Origin: Pseudothioclava arenosa
GTDB lineage: Bacteria > Pseudomonadota > Alphaproteobacteria > Rhodobacterales > Rhodobacteraceae
Assembly: GCF_002358085.1 (NCBI RefSeq)
Contig: NZ_NTJD01000006.1
Location: 62,001 to 126,000, forward strand
Length of the DNA stretch: 64,000 nucleotides
Direction of reading: 5' to 3'
The position numbers and the translations under genes are program-made. This document shows, piece by piece, positions 9,505 through 20,435 of this stretch. How positions within the stretch are numbered: the first letter of the stretch is position 1; every line of letters starts with the position of its first letter. A model generated the notes under the pieces. The model was not told the origin of the DNA. It saw only the letters and a list, made by a program, of their open reading frames with translations, and ran no database searches.

Positions 9505-11361
9505 GTGACAGCGCGCAAGCGGCCCAGTATGGTGCGCGCGAGCAAGCAAGGCGCCGGGCAACGGCGTGACGAGGCGAATGGCAAGCGGATGACCCGGCGG
9601 CAAGGCGGTTTTGGCGACGAACGGAAGGGCGGTCTCAGCGCCCGCGCCACGACGGCGCGCAACGCGCTGACGGCGCGGATGGCCGCACGCTCGCGCCCGC
9701 CCACCGGCTTCACCAGCCAGCCCGAGCCGCGCACGATCGGATCGTTTGCGCGCGGGCGGCAATTGCTGAACGGCAACTTCCTGTTCGCGGGCTTCCTGAT
9801 CGAGGGCAAGGGGCTCTCGATCTGGGATCTGCCGATGCCCGACCCCGGTTTCGAAGAGGCGCTGCACGGCGCGGCCTGGCTCGACGATCTGGCCGCAGTG
9901 GGCGACCGCACGGCGCGGACGCGGGCGCAGGACTGGGTCTTTGACTGGATCGCGCGGTTCGGCGATGGCACCGGCCCCGGCTGGACGCCCGATCTGACGG
10001 GGCGGCGGCTCATTCGCTGGATCAACCACGCCTTCACGCTGCTGTCGGGCAAGGACCGCGCGCAGGCGCAGGCGTTTTTCCTGACGCTGGGCCAGCAGAC
10101 GCTGTTTCTGGCGAAACGCTGGAAGGTCGCCTCGCCGGGGCTGCCGCGATTCGAGGCGCTGACCGGGCTGGTCGTCGCGGGGCTGGCGCTGACCGGGATG
10201 GAGCGCCACGTGCGCCCCGCGATCGCGGCGCTGGGTCGCGAATGCGCCCGCGAGATCGACGCCGAGGGCGGCATTCCCACCCGCAACCCCGAGGAATTGC
10301 TGGAGGTGCTGACGCTTCTGACATGGGCGCGGCAGGCGCTGGAAGAGGCCGGTCAGCGCCCCGACCCCGCGCATCTGGACGCGATCACGCGAATCGCCCC
10401 GACGCTGCGCGCGCTGCGCCATTCGGATGGCGGGCTGGCGCGGTTTCACGATGGCGGGCGCGGGCTGCCGGGGCGGCTGGATCAGGCGCTTGCGGCCTCG
10501 GGCACACGCGAGATGCGGGCCGGGCGCGCGATGGGATTCGCGCGGCTGCATGCGGGCCGGGCCAGCCTGATCGCCGATGCGGCCCCTCCGCCCAGCGGCT
10601 CGGCCTCGGCCAGCGCGCATGCCTCGACGCTCGCCTTCGAGATGACCTCGGGGCGGCATCCGCTGGTGGTGAATTGCGGCTCGGGCGCGGCCTATGGGCG
10701 CGAGTGGCAACGTGCCGGGCGCGCGACCGCCTCGCATTCGACGCTGGCGATCAATGGCTATTCCTCGTCGCGGCTGGGGCCCGAGCGCGCCTTTGGCAAG
10801 GGCGCGCGCGCCTATCTCGACGCAGTGCCGAAACAGGTCTGGGCCACGACTGAGACCACGCCCGAGGGGCTGCATCTGGCGATGGGCCATGACGGCTATC
10901 ACGTCACCCATGGCATGACCCATCTGCGCGACCTCGTGCTGGCGCCCGACGGGCTGACGCTGAACGGGCGCGACACGCTGGGTGCGATGTCGGCCGAGGA
11001 CCGGCGCAAGTTCGAAGAGGTCTTGCTGGCCGATCCGCTGCATGGCGTGCCCTTCGAGATCCGCTTTCACCTCCACCCCGAGGCCGATGCGCAGATCGAC
11101 ATGGGCGGGGCGGCGGTATCGGTCGCGCTGAAATCGGGCGAGCTCTGGCTGTTTCGCCATGACGGCGTGGGCGAGCTGAGCCTTGAACCCTCGGTCTATC
11201 TGGAGCGGGGCCGTTTGCGCCCGCGCGCGAGCCAGCAGATCGTTTTGCGGGCCGATGTGCTCGATTATGCATGCCAGATTGGCTGGACCTTGACGCATGC
11301 ACAGGCTACCCCCTCGGCCAGACGCGCCAGCGACCAAACCGATTCCGATCCCGACCTCTGA
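9505..11361 (+). CDS. Heparinase II/III family protein
   Basis: About 618 residues if the GTG at 9505 is the start. ATG 9529 or ATG 9589 are alternatives and none has a strong ribosome site, so the first 30 residues are uncertain. The N-terminal half is the alpha-helical toroid ([26 protein letters not shown]). The C-terminal half has the beta-sandwich signature [17 protein letters not shown] and [16 protein letters not shown], typical of the heparinase II/III-like domain. The family contains polysaccharide lyases, but the substrate here is unknown and no signal peptide is evident. It sits between rsmB and purH with 16 bases before purH. Confidence 0.88.
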   Translation: MTARKRPSMVRASKQGAGQRRDEANGKRMTRRQGGFGDERKGGLSARATTARNALTARMAARSRPPTGFTSQPEPRTIGSFARGRQLLNGNFLFAGFLIEGKGLSIWDLPMPDPGFEEALHGAAWLDDLAAVGDRTARTRAQDWVFDWIARFGDGTGPGWTPDLTGRRLIRWINHAFTLLSGKDRAQAQAFFLTLGQQTLFLAKRWKVASPGLPRFEALTGLVVAGLALTGMERHVRPAIAALGRECAREIDAEGGIPTRNPEELLEVLTLLTWARQALEEAGQRPDPAHLDAITRIAPTLRALRHSDGGLARFHDGGRGLPGRLDQALAASGTREMRAGRAMGFARLHAGRASLIADAAPPPSGSASASAHASTLAFEMTSGRHPLVVNCGSGAAYGREWQRAGRATASHSTLAINGYSSSRLGPERAFGKGARAYLDAVPKQVWATTETTPEGLHLAMGHDGYHVTHGMTHLRDLVLAPDGLTLNGRDTLGAMSAEDRRKFEEVLLADPLHGVPFEIRFHLHPEADAQIDMGGAAVSVALKSGELWLFRHDGVGELSLEPSVYLERGRLRPRASQQIVLRADVLDYACQIGWTLTHAQATPSARRASDQTDSDPDL

Positions 11362-11377
11362 CAAAGGACCGCCCTCC

Positions 11378-12964
11378 GTGACCCGCAACGTTCCCCTGAC
11401 CCGCGCCCTGATCTCCGTTTCCGACAAGACCGGGCTGATCGACTTCGCCCGCTCGCTCGCCGCCCGCGGCGTTGAGCTGCTCTCGACCGGCGGCACCGCC
11501 AAGGCGCTGCGTGAGGCTGGCCTGAGCGTGCGCGACGTGGCCGAGCTGACGGGCTTCCCGGAGATGATGGACGGCCGCGTGAAGACGCTGCACCCCAAGG
11601 TCCATGGCGGGCTGCTGGCGCTGCGCGACAACGAAGAACATGTCACCGCGATGGAAACTCACGGCATCGAGGCGATCGACCTGCTGGTGGTCAACCTCTA
11701 CCCGTTCGAGGCGACCGTGGCGAAGGGCGCCGCCTATGACGAATGCATCGAGAATATCGACATCGGCGGCCCGGCGATGATCCGCGCGGCGGCGAAAAAC
11801 CACGCCTTTGTCGCGACCGTGGTCGATGTCGAGGATTACGACGCGGTTCTGGCCGAGCTGGACGCGAATGACGGCGCGATCACCTATGCCTTCCGCCAGA
11901 AGCTGGCGCAGATCGCCTATGCCCGCACCGCCGCCTATGACGCGGCTGTGTCGAGCTGGATGGCGGGCGCCATCGCCGAGCCCACCCCGCGCCGCCGCGC
12001 CTTTGCCGGCAAGCTCGCGCAAACGCTCCGCTATGGCGAGAACCCGCATCAGTCGGCAGCCTTCTACCTTGACGGCACCGACCGCCCCGGCGTCGCGACC
12101 GCTGTGCAGCATCAGGGCAAGGAACTGTCCTACAACAACATCAACGACACCGACGCGGCCTTTGAACTGGTTGCCGAATTCGGCTCCGAGGCGCCCGCCT
12201 GCGCGATCATCAAGCATGCCAACCCCTGCGGCGTCGCCACCGGCGCCAGCCTGAAAGAGGCCTATGCGCGCGCCTTCGATTGCGACCGCACCTCGGCCTT
12301 CGGCGGCATCATCGCGCTGAACAAGGTGCTGGACGGCGAGACCGCCGAAGAGATCTGCAAGATCTTCACCGAGGTGGTCATCGCCCCCGAGGCCTCGGAC
12401 GAGGCCCGCGCGATCTTTGCCGCGAAGAAGAACCTGCGGCTCCTGACCACCGGCGCGCTGCCCGACCCGAAAGCCGCGATCACCACCTTCCGCCAGGTCG
12501 CCGGCGGCTTCCTCGTGCAGGGCAAGGACAATGGCGCGATCACGCTGGACGACCTCAAGGTCGTGACCAAGCGCGCCCCGAGCGCGCAGGAACTGAAAGA
12601 CCTGCTGTTCGCGTGGAAAGTCGCGAAACACGTGAAGTCGAACGCGATCATTTACGTGAAAGACGGCGCCACCGTGGGCGTGGGCGCGGGCCAGATGAGC
12701 CGCGTCGATTCGACCCGCATCGCGGCGCGCAAGGCGCAGGACATGGCCGAGGTGATGGGCCTGCCCGCGCCGCTGACGCAGGGCTCGGTTGTGGCCTCGG
12801 ACGCGTTCTTCCCCTTTGCCGACGGTCTGATCACCGCCGCCGAAGCGGGCGCGACCGCGATCATCCAGCCCGGTGGCTCGATGCGCGATCAGGAAGTGAT
12901 CGACGCCGCGAACGAGCGTGGCCTCGCCATGGTCTTTACCGGCATGCGCCACTTCCGCCACTAA
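11378..12964 (+). CDS. purH: Bifunctional AICAR transformylase / IMP cyclohydrolase PurH
   Basis: 528 residues, the family length. Catalyses the last two steps of IMP synthesis. The N-terminal MGS-type cyclohydrolase domain covers 1-195 ([33 protein letters not shown]) and the C-terminal formyltransferase domain follows with [14 protein letters not shown] near 277. The start is GTG 11378, nine bases after AAAGGA. Longer in-frame starts would overlap the heparinase-like gene. A strong hairpin follows the stop. Confidence 0.97.
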   Translation: MTRNVPLTRALISVSDKTGLIDFARSLAARGVELLSTGGTAKALREAGLSVRDVAELTGFPEMMDGRVKTLHPKVHGGLLALRDNEEHVTAMETHGIEAIDLLVVNLYPFEATVAKGAAYDECIENIDIGGPAMIRAAAKNHAFVATVVDVEDYDAVLAELDANDGAITYAFRQKLAQIAYARTAAYDAAVSSWMAGAIAEPTPRRRAFAGKLAQTLRYGENPHQSAAFYLDGTDRPGVATAVQHQGKELSYNNINDTDAAFELVAEFGSEAPACAIIKHANPCGVATGASLKEAYARAFDCDRTSAFGGIIALNKVLDGETAEEICKIFTEVVIAPEASDEARAIFAAKKNLRLLTTGALPDPKAAITTFRQVAGGFLVQGKDNGAITLDDLKVVTKRAPSAQELKDLLFAWKVAKHVKSNAIIYVKDGATVGVGAGQMSRVDSTRIAARKAQDMAEVMGLPAPLTQGSVVASDAFFPFADGLITAAEAGATAIIQPGGSMRDQEVIDAANERGLAMVFTGMRHFRH

Positions 12965-12995
12965 GGCAAGGCCCGCGCCCGGCGCGGGCCTTGCC
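12965..12995 (+). terminator. Hairpin terminator after purH
   Basis: A perfect 14-base stem (12965-12978 with 12982-12995) with a CCG loop starts at the first base after the purH stop. It lacks a long T-run, so termination may be Rho-assisted or incomplete. The dispersed repeat box begins directly after it. Confidence 0.7.
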
Positions 12996-13026
12996 TCCGG
13001 CGGGCGTATTTGGGCCAAGAAGAAAC
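12994..13026 (+). repeat. Dispersed box-hairpin element, copy 2 (GCGTATTT subtype)
   Basis: GTATTTGGGCCAAGAAGAA (13006-13024), preceded by CCTCCGGCGGGC and the purH hairpin, and ending just before the lspA ribosome site. The same box recurs at 44.6, 59.0 and 63.1 kb, and a degenerate form occurs at 26.45 kb. Confidence 0.75.
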
Positions 13027-13036
13027 GGGGAGCAGC

Positions 13037-13516
13037 ATGCGTCTTGTGGCGAGCGTGGCGGCGGCGAGCCTGATCGCCGATCAGCTCTCGAAGCAGGTCG
13101 TGGTCGAGATGCTCGATCTGAAGCGGATCGGCAGCTATGACCTGCTGCCGCCGTGGCTGACTTTCCGCATGGCGTGGAATCAGGGCGTGAATTTCGGCCT
13201 GTTCTCGGGCGAGACCGAGGCGACGCGCTGGGGGCTGATCGTGGTGGCGCTGGCGATCACGGCCTGGGTCGCGCTGTGGATGCGCAAAGGGCCGTATTCG
13301 GCGCTGACGCGGATCTCGGCGGGGCTGTTGATCGGCGGCGCGCTGGGCAATGTGATCGACCGCATCCGCTATGGCGCGGTTGCCGATTTTCTCAACATGT
13401 CCTTGCCGGGATGGCAGAATCCCTATTCATTCAACATCGCGGATATCGCCATTTTTGCCGGCGCTTTCGGGCTTGTGCTGTTCAGCGGCAACAAGCCTGC
13501 GGCGGGTGCGCGCTAA
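13037..13516 (+). CDS. lspA: Lipoprotein signal peptidase (signal peptidase II)
   Basis: 159 residues, inner membrane, four predicted membrane segments. It cleaves prolipoprotein signal peptides ahead of the lipidated cysteine. The family motifs are LGNVIDRIRYGAVADFLN (103-120) and FNIADIAI (132-139), giving the catalytic aspartate pair D117 and D136. ATG 13037 follows GGGGAG. An in-frame TTG at 13010 would add residues from the repeat box and was rejected. A substrate-type lipoprotein gene (DUF3035) follows immediately. Confidence 0.96.
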   Translation: MRLVASVAAASLIADQLSKQVVVEMLDLKRIGSYDLLPPWLTFRMAWNQGVNFGLFSGETEATRWGLIVVALAITAWVALWMRKGPYSALTRISAGLLIGGALGNVIDRIRYGAVADFLNMSLPGWQNPYSFNIADIAIFAGAFGLVLFSGNKPAAGAR

Positions 13517-13588
13517 GGGGCGCTTTCGCAGGTGACGGGCGCGGATCAATGCGCTAAGACTTGGGCGGTTACTCGAAAAGGGGGCGTA

Positions 13589-14134
13589 ATGCTGTCGAAA
13601 TCTGGCATGCTCGGGATCGGTCTGGCGGCGGCGCTGCTGGCTGCCTGCTCGTCGGACAAGGAACCGCGCCTGATGAAGCTCCGCTCGACCACGGCGGGGC
13701 CGGACGAGTTTTCCATCGTGCCCTCGAAACCGCTTGAGATGCCGCCGGATCTGTCCGCGCTGCCCGAGCCGGCGCCGGGTGGTGCGAACCTGACCGATCC
13801 GACGCCGATTGCCGATGCGGTCAGCGCCTTGGGCGGCAAGCCTGCCTATCTGAGCGCGACCGCGATTCCCGCGGGCGACGGCGGGCTGGTGAATTACGCC
13901 GCCCGCTTCGGCGTCGATCAGAACATCCGCGACACCCTGGCCGCGGCCGATCTCGAACATCGCCGCGAAAACGACGGGCGCCTGCTTGAAAAGCTGTTCA
14001 ACCGGAGCGTCTATTTCAAGGCCTATCGCGACATGGCGCTGGATCAGGAAGCCGAGCTGGAACGCTGGCGCAAGCTGGGCGTGCGCACGCCCGCAGCCCC
14101 GCCCAGCGGCCACGCGCAAGACGCCTCGCGCTGA
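13589..14134 (+). CDS. DUF3035 lipoprotein
   Basis: 181 residues. The N-terminus has a signal peptide with lipobox ALLAAC and acylation at C20, so it is a predicted outer-membrane or periplasmic lipoprotein. The mature region PSKPLEMPPDLSALPEPAPG is the DUF3035 signature, a family of unknown function frequent in Rhodobacterales. ATG 13589 follows AAAAGGGGG. It is directly downstream of lspA and upstream of the M16 pair, suggesting an envelope-related operon. Confidence 0.85.
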   Translation: MLSKSGMLGIGLAAALLAACSSDKEPRLMKLRSTTAGPDEFSIVPSKPLEMPPDLSALPEPAPGGANLTDPTPIADAVSALGGKPAYLSATAIPAGDGGLVNYAARFGVDQNIRDTLAAADLEHRRENDGRLLEKLFNRSVYFKAYRDMALDQEAELERWRKLGVRTPAAPPSGHAQDASR

Positions 14135-14218
14135 TCACCGACGGATCAACTCCTCGTCAGGCGGGTTGCGTTACGGCAACCAGCAGGGCACTCCTTTGGA
14201 AAACACATAGAGGTGCCC

Positions 14219-15559
14219 ATGTTGCGTGCGTTTTTTGTCGCCTTGATGGCGACGACGGCTTTTGCCCCGGCGCGGGCCGAAACCGTTTCGCATTTCACGC
14301 TTGAAAACGGGCTTGAGGCGGTGGTGATCGAGGATCATCGCGCCCCGGTCGTCGTGCATATGGTCTGGTACAAGGCGGGCGCGGCGGATGAGCGGCCCGG
14401 CAAATCGGGCATCGCGCATTACCTCGAGCATCTGATGTTCAAGGGCACCGACGATCTCGCGCCGGGCGAATTGTCGAAGACCGTGGCCGCGAATGGCGGC
14501 TCGGACAATGCCTTTACCAGCTATGATTACACCGCCTATTTCCAGCGCATCGCCGCCGACCGGCTGGAGCTGGTGATGAAGATGGAAGCCGACCGGATGC
14601 GCGATCTGATCCTGTCGGAGGATGACTGGAAGACCGAGCGCGACGTGATTTTGGAAGAGCGCGCCCAGCGCACCGACAGCGATCCGCGCGCGCTGTTTGG
14701 CGAACAGAAACAGGCGGCGCTTTACCTTAACCATCCCTATGGCACCCCGGTGATCGGCTGGCGCCACGAGATGGAGGCCCTGACCCGCGAAGACGCGCTG
14801 GAGTGGTATCGCAGCTTCTACGCCCCCAACAATGCCGTTCTGGTGGTGGCGGGCGACGTGACCCCGGACGCCGTGCGCGCGCTGGCCGAGACCTATTACG
14901 GCCCGCTCGCACCCAGCCCCGACCTGCCCGAGCGCGCCCGCGTGCAAGAGCCGCTCCAACTGGCCGAACGCCGTGTGATCTTTGAAGATCCGCGGGTGGC
15001 CCAGCCCTATGTCACCCGCAGCTATCTTGCGCCCGAGCGCGACCCCGGCGATCAGGCCGAAGCGGCGGCGCTGACAGTTCTGGCCGAGGTGCTCGGAGGA
15101 AATCAGGCCACTTCGGTGCTGGGGCGCAAGCTGGTGTTCGGCTCGGGCGAGGCGATCTATGCCTCGGCCTTCTATGACGGCATGTCGATCGACGACACAC
15201 AGTTCACGCTGGCGGCGATGCCTGCCGCCGATGTCGGCCTGCCCGAGGTCGAGGCGGCACTCGACAAGGCGATTGCCGAGTTTCTGGCCGAGGGCGTCGA
15301 CCCCGCGCAATTCGAACGGATCAAGACCCAGATCCGCGCTGGCGAGATCTATGGCCGTGACAATACCGAGGCGCTCGCGCGGCGCTACGGCGAGGCGCTG
15401 GCCAGCGGGTTCTCGGTGGCCGATGTGCAGGGCTGGCCCGAGGCGCTGATGGCAGTGACCGAAGACGACGTGATGGCCGCGGCGGCGAAGGTCTTTGATC
15501 GCAAACACGCGGTCACCGGCGTGCTCACGCGCCCTGAACCGACGGAGGTCGCGCAATGA
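14219..15559 (+). CDS. M16 family zinc peptidase, catalytic subunit type
   Basis: 446 residues from ATG 14219, with a signal peptide (1-20, ending PARA) that predicts periplasmic location. The inverted zinc motif HYLEH occupies 67-71 (H67, H71 ligands, E70 catalytic) and the distal glutamate lies in DVILEERAQR near 145. It overlaps the next gene, a second M16 protein without the zinc motif, by 4 bases. This paired active/inactive arrangement is typical of bacterial processing-peptidase-like heterodimers. Substrates are unknown. Confidence 0.92.
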   Translation: MLRAFFVALMATTAFAPARAETVSHFTLENGLEAVVIEDHRAPVVVHMVWYKAGAADERPGKSGIAHYLEHLMFKGTDDLAPGELSKTVAANGGSDNAFTSYDYTAYFQRIAADRLELVMKMEADRMRDLILSEDDWKTERDVILEERAQRTDSDPRALFGEQKQAALYLNHPYGTPVIGWRHEMEALTREDALEWYRSFYAPNNAVLVVAGDVTPDAVRALAETYYGPLAPSPDLPERARVQEPLQLAERRVIFEDPRVAQPYVTRSYLAPERDPGDQAEAAALTVLAEVLGGNQATSVLGRKLVFGSGEAIYASAFYDGMSIDDTQFTLAAMPAADVGLPEVEAALDKAIAEFLAEGVDPAQFERIKTQIRAGEIYGRDNTEALARRYGEALASGFSVADVQGWPEALMAVTEDDVMAAAAKVFDRKHAVTGVLTRPEPTEVAQ

Positions 15560-16857
15560 TCCGGATTCTCTTTGCCCTTCTGGCCGCTCTGCTGTTCAGC
15601 CTTCCGGCCCGCGCGCTGGAAATCCAGGAGGTGACCTCGCCGGGCGGGCTTCGGGCCTGGCTGGTGGAAACCCATGACATCCCCTTCACCGCGCTGGAAA
15701 TCAGCTTTCGCGGCGGTGCAAGCCTCGATGCGCCGGGTAAGCGCGGCGCGATCAACCTGATGACCGCGACGCTGGAAGAAGGCGCGGGCACGATGGATGC
15801 GCAGGGCTTTGCCGAGGCGACCGAGGCGCTGGCCGCGCAGTTCCGCTTCAATGTGGGCGATGACACGCTCGATATTTCCGCTCGCTTCCTGACCGAGAAC
15901 CGAGACGCCTCGGTGGCGCTGTTGCGCGAGGCGCTGGTCAATCCGCGCTTCGATCAGACCGCGATCGACCGGGTGCGGGCGCAGGTGCTCTCGATCATCG
16001 CCTCCGAGGCGCAGGACCCGAATGACATCGCCGGCGAGACCTTCGGCAAGATGGTCTATGGCGAGCATCCCTATGCCAGCTCGATCAACGGCACCGCCGA
16101 AAGCGTGCGCGCGCTGACCCGCGAGGACATGTTCGAGGCGAAATCGCGCGTGATGGCGCGCGACCGCGTGGTGATCTCGGCGGTGGGCGACATTTCCGCG
16201 GCCGAGTTGGGGCCGCTCCTCGACAGCCTTCTGGGCGAGCTGCCCGAAACCGGCGCGCCGATGCCCGAACATGTGACCCCGCGCCTCGATGGCCGGGTGA
16301 AGGTGGTCGAGTATGACAGCCCGCAATCGGTGGTGATGTTCGCGGGCCCCGGCCTGAAGATGGACGACCCGGATTTCTTCGCCGCCTATGTGCTGAATCA
16401 GATCCTTGGCGCGGGGGGCTTTTCGTCGCGGCTGATGGATGAGCTGCGCGAGAAACGCGGCCTGACCTATGGCGTCTATACCTACCTCGTGCCGAAGGAT
16501 TACGCCGAGCTCTGGATGGGGTCGTTCTCGGCCTCGAACGAGAAGGTGCCCGAGGCGATCGCGCTGGTGAAAGCGGAATGGGCCAAGGCCGCGACCGGCG
16601 CCGTCACCGAGGCCGAATTGCGCGACGCGAAAACCTATCTGACCGGCGCCTATCCGCTGCGTTTTGACGGCAACGGCCAGATCGCGGGCATCCTGACCGG
16701 GATGCAGATGTCGGGCCTGCCGATCGACTACATCGAGAGCCGCAACGAGAAGGTCGAGGCAGTCAGCGCCGAGGATGTGGCCCGCGTGGCCAAGCGCCTG
16801 CTCTCCGCCGAGAGCCTGACTTTCACCGTCGTGGGCAAGCCCGAGGGGCTGGAATAA
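15556..16857 (+). CDS. M16 family protein lacking the zinc motif (partner subunit)
   Basis: 433 residues with a signal peptide (about 1-20, ending PARA). Aligned by eye to its upstream neighbour, the HxxEH position reads [15 protein letters not shown], so no zinc site is present. The C-terminal R-Y substrate-binding pair is kept in [12 protein letters not shown]. It is therefore a non-catalytic partner, as in mitochondrial-processing-peptidase-like pairs. The start overlaps the upstream stop (ATGA), indicating coupled translation and probably equimolar subunits. Confidence 0.9.
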   Translation: MIRILFALLAALLFSLPARALEIQEVTSPGGLRAWLVETHDIPFTALEISFRGGASLDAPGKRGAINLMTATLEEGAGTMDAQGFAEATEALAAQFRFNVGDDTLDISARFLTENRDASVALLREALVNPRFDQTAIDRVRAQVLSIIASEAQDPNDIAGETFGKMVYGEHPYASSINGTAESVRALTREDMFEAKSRVMARDRVVISAVGDISAAELGPLLDSLLGELPETGAPMPEHVTPRLDGRVKVVEYDSPQSVVMFAGPGLKMDDPDFFAAYVLNQILGAGGFSSRLMDELREKRGLTYGVYTYLVPKDYAELWMGSFSASNEKVPEAIALVKAEWAKAATGAVTEAELRDAKTYLTGAYPLRFDGNGQIAGILTGMQMSGLPIDYIESRNEKVEAVSAEDVARVAKRLLSAESLTFTVVGKPEGLE

Positions 16858-16909
16858 CGCCTTTCCGAATCGTTGGAAGCCCCGGGGGCGCTGTGCTATC
16901 CCTTGTAGG

Positions 16910-18772
16910 ATGAACGCCCCCGGCCCCAAAATAAGCGCCGAGCGCCCGGTGATCCGGCAGCTCGATGACGCCGCTGCGAACCGTATCGCGGCGGGCGAGG
17001 TGGTCGAGCGCCCTGCCTCGGCGGTCAAGGAACTGGTGGAAAACGCGCTCGATGCCGGCGCCCGGCGGATCGAGGTGGCCTATGCCGATGGCGGCAAGAC
17101 CTTGATCCGTGTGCTCGACGATGGCTGCGGCATGACCCCCGAGGATCTGCCCCTGGCGCTGAGCCGCCACGCCACCTCGAAGATCGACGGCTCCGACCTG
17201 TTGAACATCCACACCTTCGGTTTTCGCGGCGAGGCCCTGCCTAGTTTGGGCGCGGTGGGGCGGCTGTCGATCACCTCGCGCGCCGAAGGCTTCGCCGCGG
17301 CGCAGATCACCGTCGCGGGCGGCGCGATGGCGGCGGTGAAACCCGCCGCGCTGAATCGGGGCACGCTGGTCGAGCTGCGCGACCTGTTCTACGCGACGCC
17401 CGCGCGGCTGAAATTCATGCGCACCGATCGCGCTGAGGCGCAGGCGATCGCCGATGTGATGAAGCGCCTCGCCATGGCCGAACCCTATGTCAGCTTCACG
17501 CTCTCGGATGTATCGGGCGGCGGCGAGGGCCGGGTGATCTTCCGCGCCGATGCCGAGCAGGGTGAGCTGTTCGATGCGCTCTCGGCGCGGCTCGGGCGGG
17601 TGCTGGGGCGCGCCTTCAGCGAGAATGCCGTGCCGATCGACGCCGAACGCGAGGGCATCCGCCTGACCGGCTATGCCGCGCTGCCCACCTATTCGCGCGG
17701 CGCCGCGGTCGAGCAGTTCCTGTTCGTGAACGGTCGCCCCGTGCGCGACAAGATGCTGATCGGGGCCTTGCGCGCGGCCTATATGGATTTCCTGTCGCGC
17801 GACCGGCATCCGGCGGCGGCGCTGTTCCTGACCTGCGACCCCGAGCGGGTCGATGTGAACGTGCATCCCGCCAAGGCCGAGGTGCGCTTTCGCGAGGCGG
17901 GCATTCCGCGCGGGCTGATCGTGACGGCCATTCGCCATGCGCTGGCCGAGGCCGGGCATCGGGCGTCGAGCACGGTGGCTACGGCGACGCTGGGCGCGAT
18001 GCGCCCCGAGCCCGCGCCCGACACCCCGCGCATCTATCAGATGGATCGCCCCTCCTACGGCGCGATCCGGCAAAGCTATGCGGCCCAGGCGCCGCTGCCG
18101 CAGACCGGCTTCGCCGACCGCTCCGCGTTGTTCGAGCCCTTTGCCGCGCCCTCGGCCCGTGCCGAGCCGGTGACAGAAGAGCCCGAGCAGACGCAGAACC
18201 CCTTGGGGGCCGCGCGCGCGCAGATCCATGAAAACTACATAATCGCGCAGACCGAAACCGGGCTGGTGATCGTCGATCAGCATGCCGCGCATGAACGGCT
18301 GGTCTATGAACGGCTGAAGCGCCAAATGGCGGAAAATGGCGTTCCGGCGCAGGCGCTGCTGATCCCGGAAATCGTTGACCTGTCTTCGGGCGATGCGGCG
18401 CTCTTGCTGGAACATGCCGAAGAGCTCGCGCAGTTCGGGCTTGCGATCGAGCCTTTCGGCGGCGCCATCGCCGTGCGCGAGACCCCTGCCATTCTGGGCG
18501 AGATCAACGCGGGCGCCATGCTGCGCGATATCCTCGACGAACTGGCCGACCTTGGCGACAGCCAGAGCCTGCAATCGCGCGTCGAGGCGGTGCTGAGCCG
18601 CATGGCCTGCCACGGCTCGATCCGCTCTGGCCGCCGGATGCGCGCAGATGAGATGAACGCGCTCTTGCGCGAGATGGAGGCGACGCCGCATTCGGGCCAG
18701 TGCAACCACGGGCGGCCCACCTATGTCGAGCTGAAGCTGAGCGATATCGAAAGGCTGTTCGGGCGCACATGA
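16910..18772 (+). CDS. mutL: DNA mismatch repair protein MutL
   Basis: 620 residues. The N-terminal GHKL ATPase domain shows [32 protein letters not shown] and [13 protein letters not shown]. The C-terminal dimerisation domain begins near 430 ([20 protein letters not shown]). [11 protein letters not shown] and [13 protein letters not shown] near the end belong to the metal-binding endonuclease region of MutL proteins from bacteria without MutH. The ATG at 16910 has only a weak ribosome site (AGG directly abutting). It overlaps rmuC by 4 bases. Confidence 0.96.
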   Translation: MNAPGPKISAERPVIRQLDDAAANRIAAGEVVERPASAVKELVENALDAGARRIEVAYADGGKTLIRVLDDGCGMTPEDLPLALSRHATSKIDGSDLLNIHTFGFRGEALPSLGAVGRLSITSRAEGFAAAQITVAGGAMAAVKPAALNRGTLVELRDLFYATPARLKFMRTDRAEAQAIADVMKRLAMAEPYVSFTLSDVSGGGEGRVIFRADAEQGELFDALSARLGRVLGRAFSENAVPIDAEREGIRLTGYAALPTYSRGAAVEQFLFVNGRPVRDKMLIGALRAAYMDFLSRDRHPAAALFLTCDPERVDVNVHPAKAEVRFREAGIPRGLIVTAIRHALAEAGHRASSTVATATLGAMRPEPAPDTPRIYQMDRPSYGAIRQSYAAQAPLPQTGFADRSALFEPFAAPSARAEPVTEEPEQTQNPLGAARAQIHENYIIAQTETGLVIVDQHAAHERLVYERLKRQMAENGVPAQALLIPEIVDLSSGDAALLLEHAEELAQFGLAIEPFGGAIAVRETPAILGEINAGAMLRDILDELADLGDSQSLQSRVEAVLSRMACHGSIRSGRRMRADEMNALLREMEATPHSGQCNHGRPTYVELKLSDIERLFGRT

Positions 18773-19935
18773 TCCAGATCGGAGCCACCCAGTTCGACCT
18801 GAACGACCCGCTGGTGCTGCTGGCACTGGGTGGCATCGGCTTTGCGGTGCTGATCCTCGTGATGATGCTCATCGTGCTGCGCCGCGCCGGGCAGCAGACG
18901 CGCGCGCTCGATCCGATGGCGCAGCATCTGCAATTCCTCGGCCAGCGCGTGCAAAACCTGTCCGACGGGCAGCAGCAACTGACCGGCGGGCTGCATCACG
19001 TCTCCGAAGCGCAGGCCGTCAGCCAGACCAAGGTGCTCGCGCTGATGGAGCAGCGGCTGGCCGATGTGAACCGCGCCCTGAACGAAAGCCTGCACGGCTC
19101 GGCCACGCGCACGGCGCGCTCGCTCGGCGATCTGCAGCAGCGGCTGGAGGCGATCGACAAGGCGCAGGCCAATATCGAGAAGCTTTCGGGCAATGTGCTG
19201 GGCCTGCAGGATATCCTGTCGAATAAGCAGACGCGCGGCGCCTTCGGCGAGATTCAGCTCCATGACATCGTGCAAAAGGCGCTGCCGTCGGATGCCTATG
19301 CAATGCAGGTGACGCTCTCGAACGGGAAGCGCGCCGATTGCCTCGTGCACCTGCCCAATCCGCCCGGGCCGATCGTAATCGACAGCAAATTCCCGCTTGA
19401 GGCCTACGAGGCGCTGCGCCGCGCCGCGACCCCGGCCGAACTGACCGAAGCGCAACGCTTCATGCGCGCCTCGGTGCGCACCCATATCAAGGCGATCTCC
19501 GAGAAATACATCCTCGAGGGCGAAACCGCCGATGGCGCGCTGATGTTCCTGCCCTCCGAGGCGGTCTATGCCGAGTTGCACGCGAATTTCCCCGAACTGG
19601 TGCGCGAAGGCTTCGAGGCCCGCGTCTGGATCGTTTCGCCCACCACCTGCATGGCCACGCTGAACACGATGCGCGCGGTGCTGAAAGACGCGCGCATGCG
19701 CGAGCAGGCCGGCGCGATCCGCAAGGAACTGGCTGCGCTTTACGCCGATGTCGACCGGCTCGGCACCCGCGTGGGCAATCTCGACCGCCATTTCACACAG
19801 GCTGCCAAGGACATCGAAGAGATCAAGATCTCCGCCGAGAAAGCGGGCAAACGTGCCCATCGGCTCGATAATTTCGATTTCGAAGAGCTCGCCCCCGAAA
19901 CCGCCCCCACGCCGATCGTTCGGATCAAATCCTGA
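18769..19935 (+). CDS. rmuC: RmuC family DNA recombination protein
   Basis: 388 residues. A single N-terminal membrane segment (about 15-37) is followed by coiled coil (about 50-140) and the conserved RmuC core with [13 protein letters not shown] and [14 protein letters not shown], the nuclease-fold region. The family limits DNA inversions and rearrangement in E. coli. The start ATG overlaps the mutL stop, so both are probably expressed together as a genome-maintenance unit. Confidence 0.92.
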   Translation: MIQIGATQFDLNDPLVLLALGGIGFAVLILVMMLIVLRRAGQQTRALDPMAQHLQFLGQRVQNLSDGQQQLTGGLHHVSEAQAVSQTKVLALMEQRLADVNRALNESLHGSATRTARSLGDLQQRLEAIDKAQANIEKLSGNVLGLQDILSNKQTRGAFGEIQLHDIVQKALPSDAYAMQVTLSNGKRADCLVHLPNPPGPIVIDSKFPLEAYEALRRAATPAELTEAQRFMRASVRTHIKAISEKYILEGETADGALMFLPSEAVYAELHANFPELVREGFEARVWIVSPTTCMATLNTMRAVLKDARMREQAGAIRKELAALYADVDRLGTRVGNLDRHFTQAAKDIEEIKISAEKAGKRAHRLDNFDFEELAPETAPTPIVRIKS

Positions 19936-19995
19936 TCTTTACCGCTTGCGAAGCGCCGAGAACGGGGCGAAACTCCGAAGGCAATGGAGGGAAAC

Positions 19996-20340
19996 ATGCT
20001 GCCCATCAGCCCGTCGAAAATCGCCCATATCATCATCCGCGCCCGCAAGTTCGATTCGGATTTCCCCGGCTCGGGTCAGGGCCGCGAGTTGCGGGCCTTT
20101 ATTGCGGCGCTGAACGAGGATGAGCAGGCCGCGCTGACCGCCGTTATGTGGATCGGCCGCGAAACCTTCGACGCGAGCGAGTTTCAGGAAGCCTATGAGA
20201 CCGCCAAGGCCGAGGCCACCGCGCCGACCGAAGATTACCTCCTCGGCATCCCGATGCTGGCCGATTACCTCGAAGACGGGCTGAACGCGCTTGGGGTCAG
20301 CCTCGAAGAGGCCGAAGAAGACATCTACCCGACGGTCTGA
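19996..20340 (+). CDS. DUF3775 domain protein
   Basis: 114 residues from ATG 19996, preceded by GGAGGG at good spacing. An ATG four codons earlier overlaps that ribosome site. The segments FIAALNEDEQAALTAVMWIG and YLLGIPMLADYLEDGL are typical of DUF3775, a short helical acidic family of unknown function common in Rhodobacterales. It is followed by a weak hairpin (about 20352-20377) and a copy of the dispersed repeat. Confidence 0.8.
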   Translation: MLPISPSKIAHIIIRARKFDSDFPGSGQGRELRAFIAALNEDEQAALTAVMWIGRETFDASEFQEAYETAKAEATAPTEDYLLGIPMLADYLEDGLNALGVSLEEAEEDIYPTV

Positions 20341-20375
20341 TCCCCGCAGCAAAAAGGCGACCACAAAGGGCCGCC

Positions 20376-20430
20376 TCTTTCATCGAGCTTGAAATACTCC
20401 ACGGGGGTCCGGGGGTGTGAACCCCCCGGC
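20376..20430 (-). repeat. Dispersed box-hairpin element, copy 3
   Basis: Lies between the convergent stops of the DUF3775 gene and cenR. Minus strand: hairpin CCGGGGG/CCCCCGG (20429-20409), then GAGTATTTCAAGCTCGATGA (20400-20381). The order and spacing match copies 1, 4, 6 and 8. Confidence 0.75.
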
Positions 20431-20435
20431 GCGCC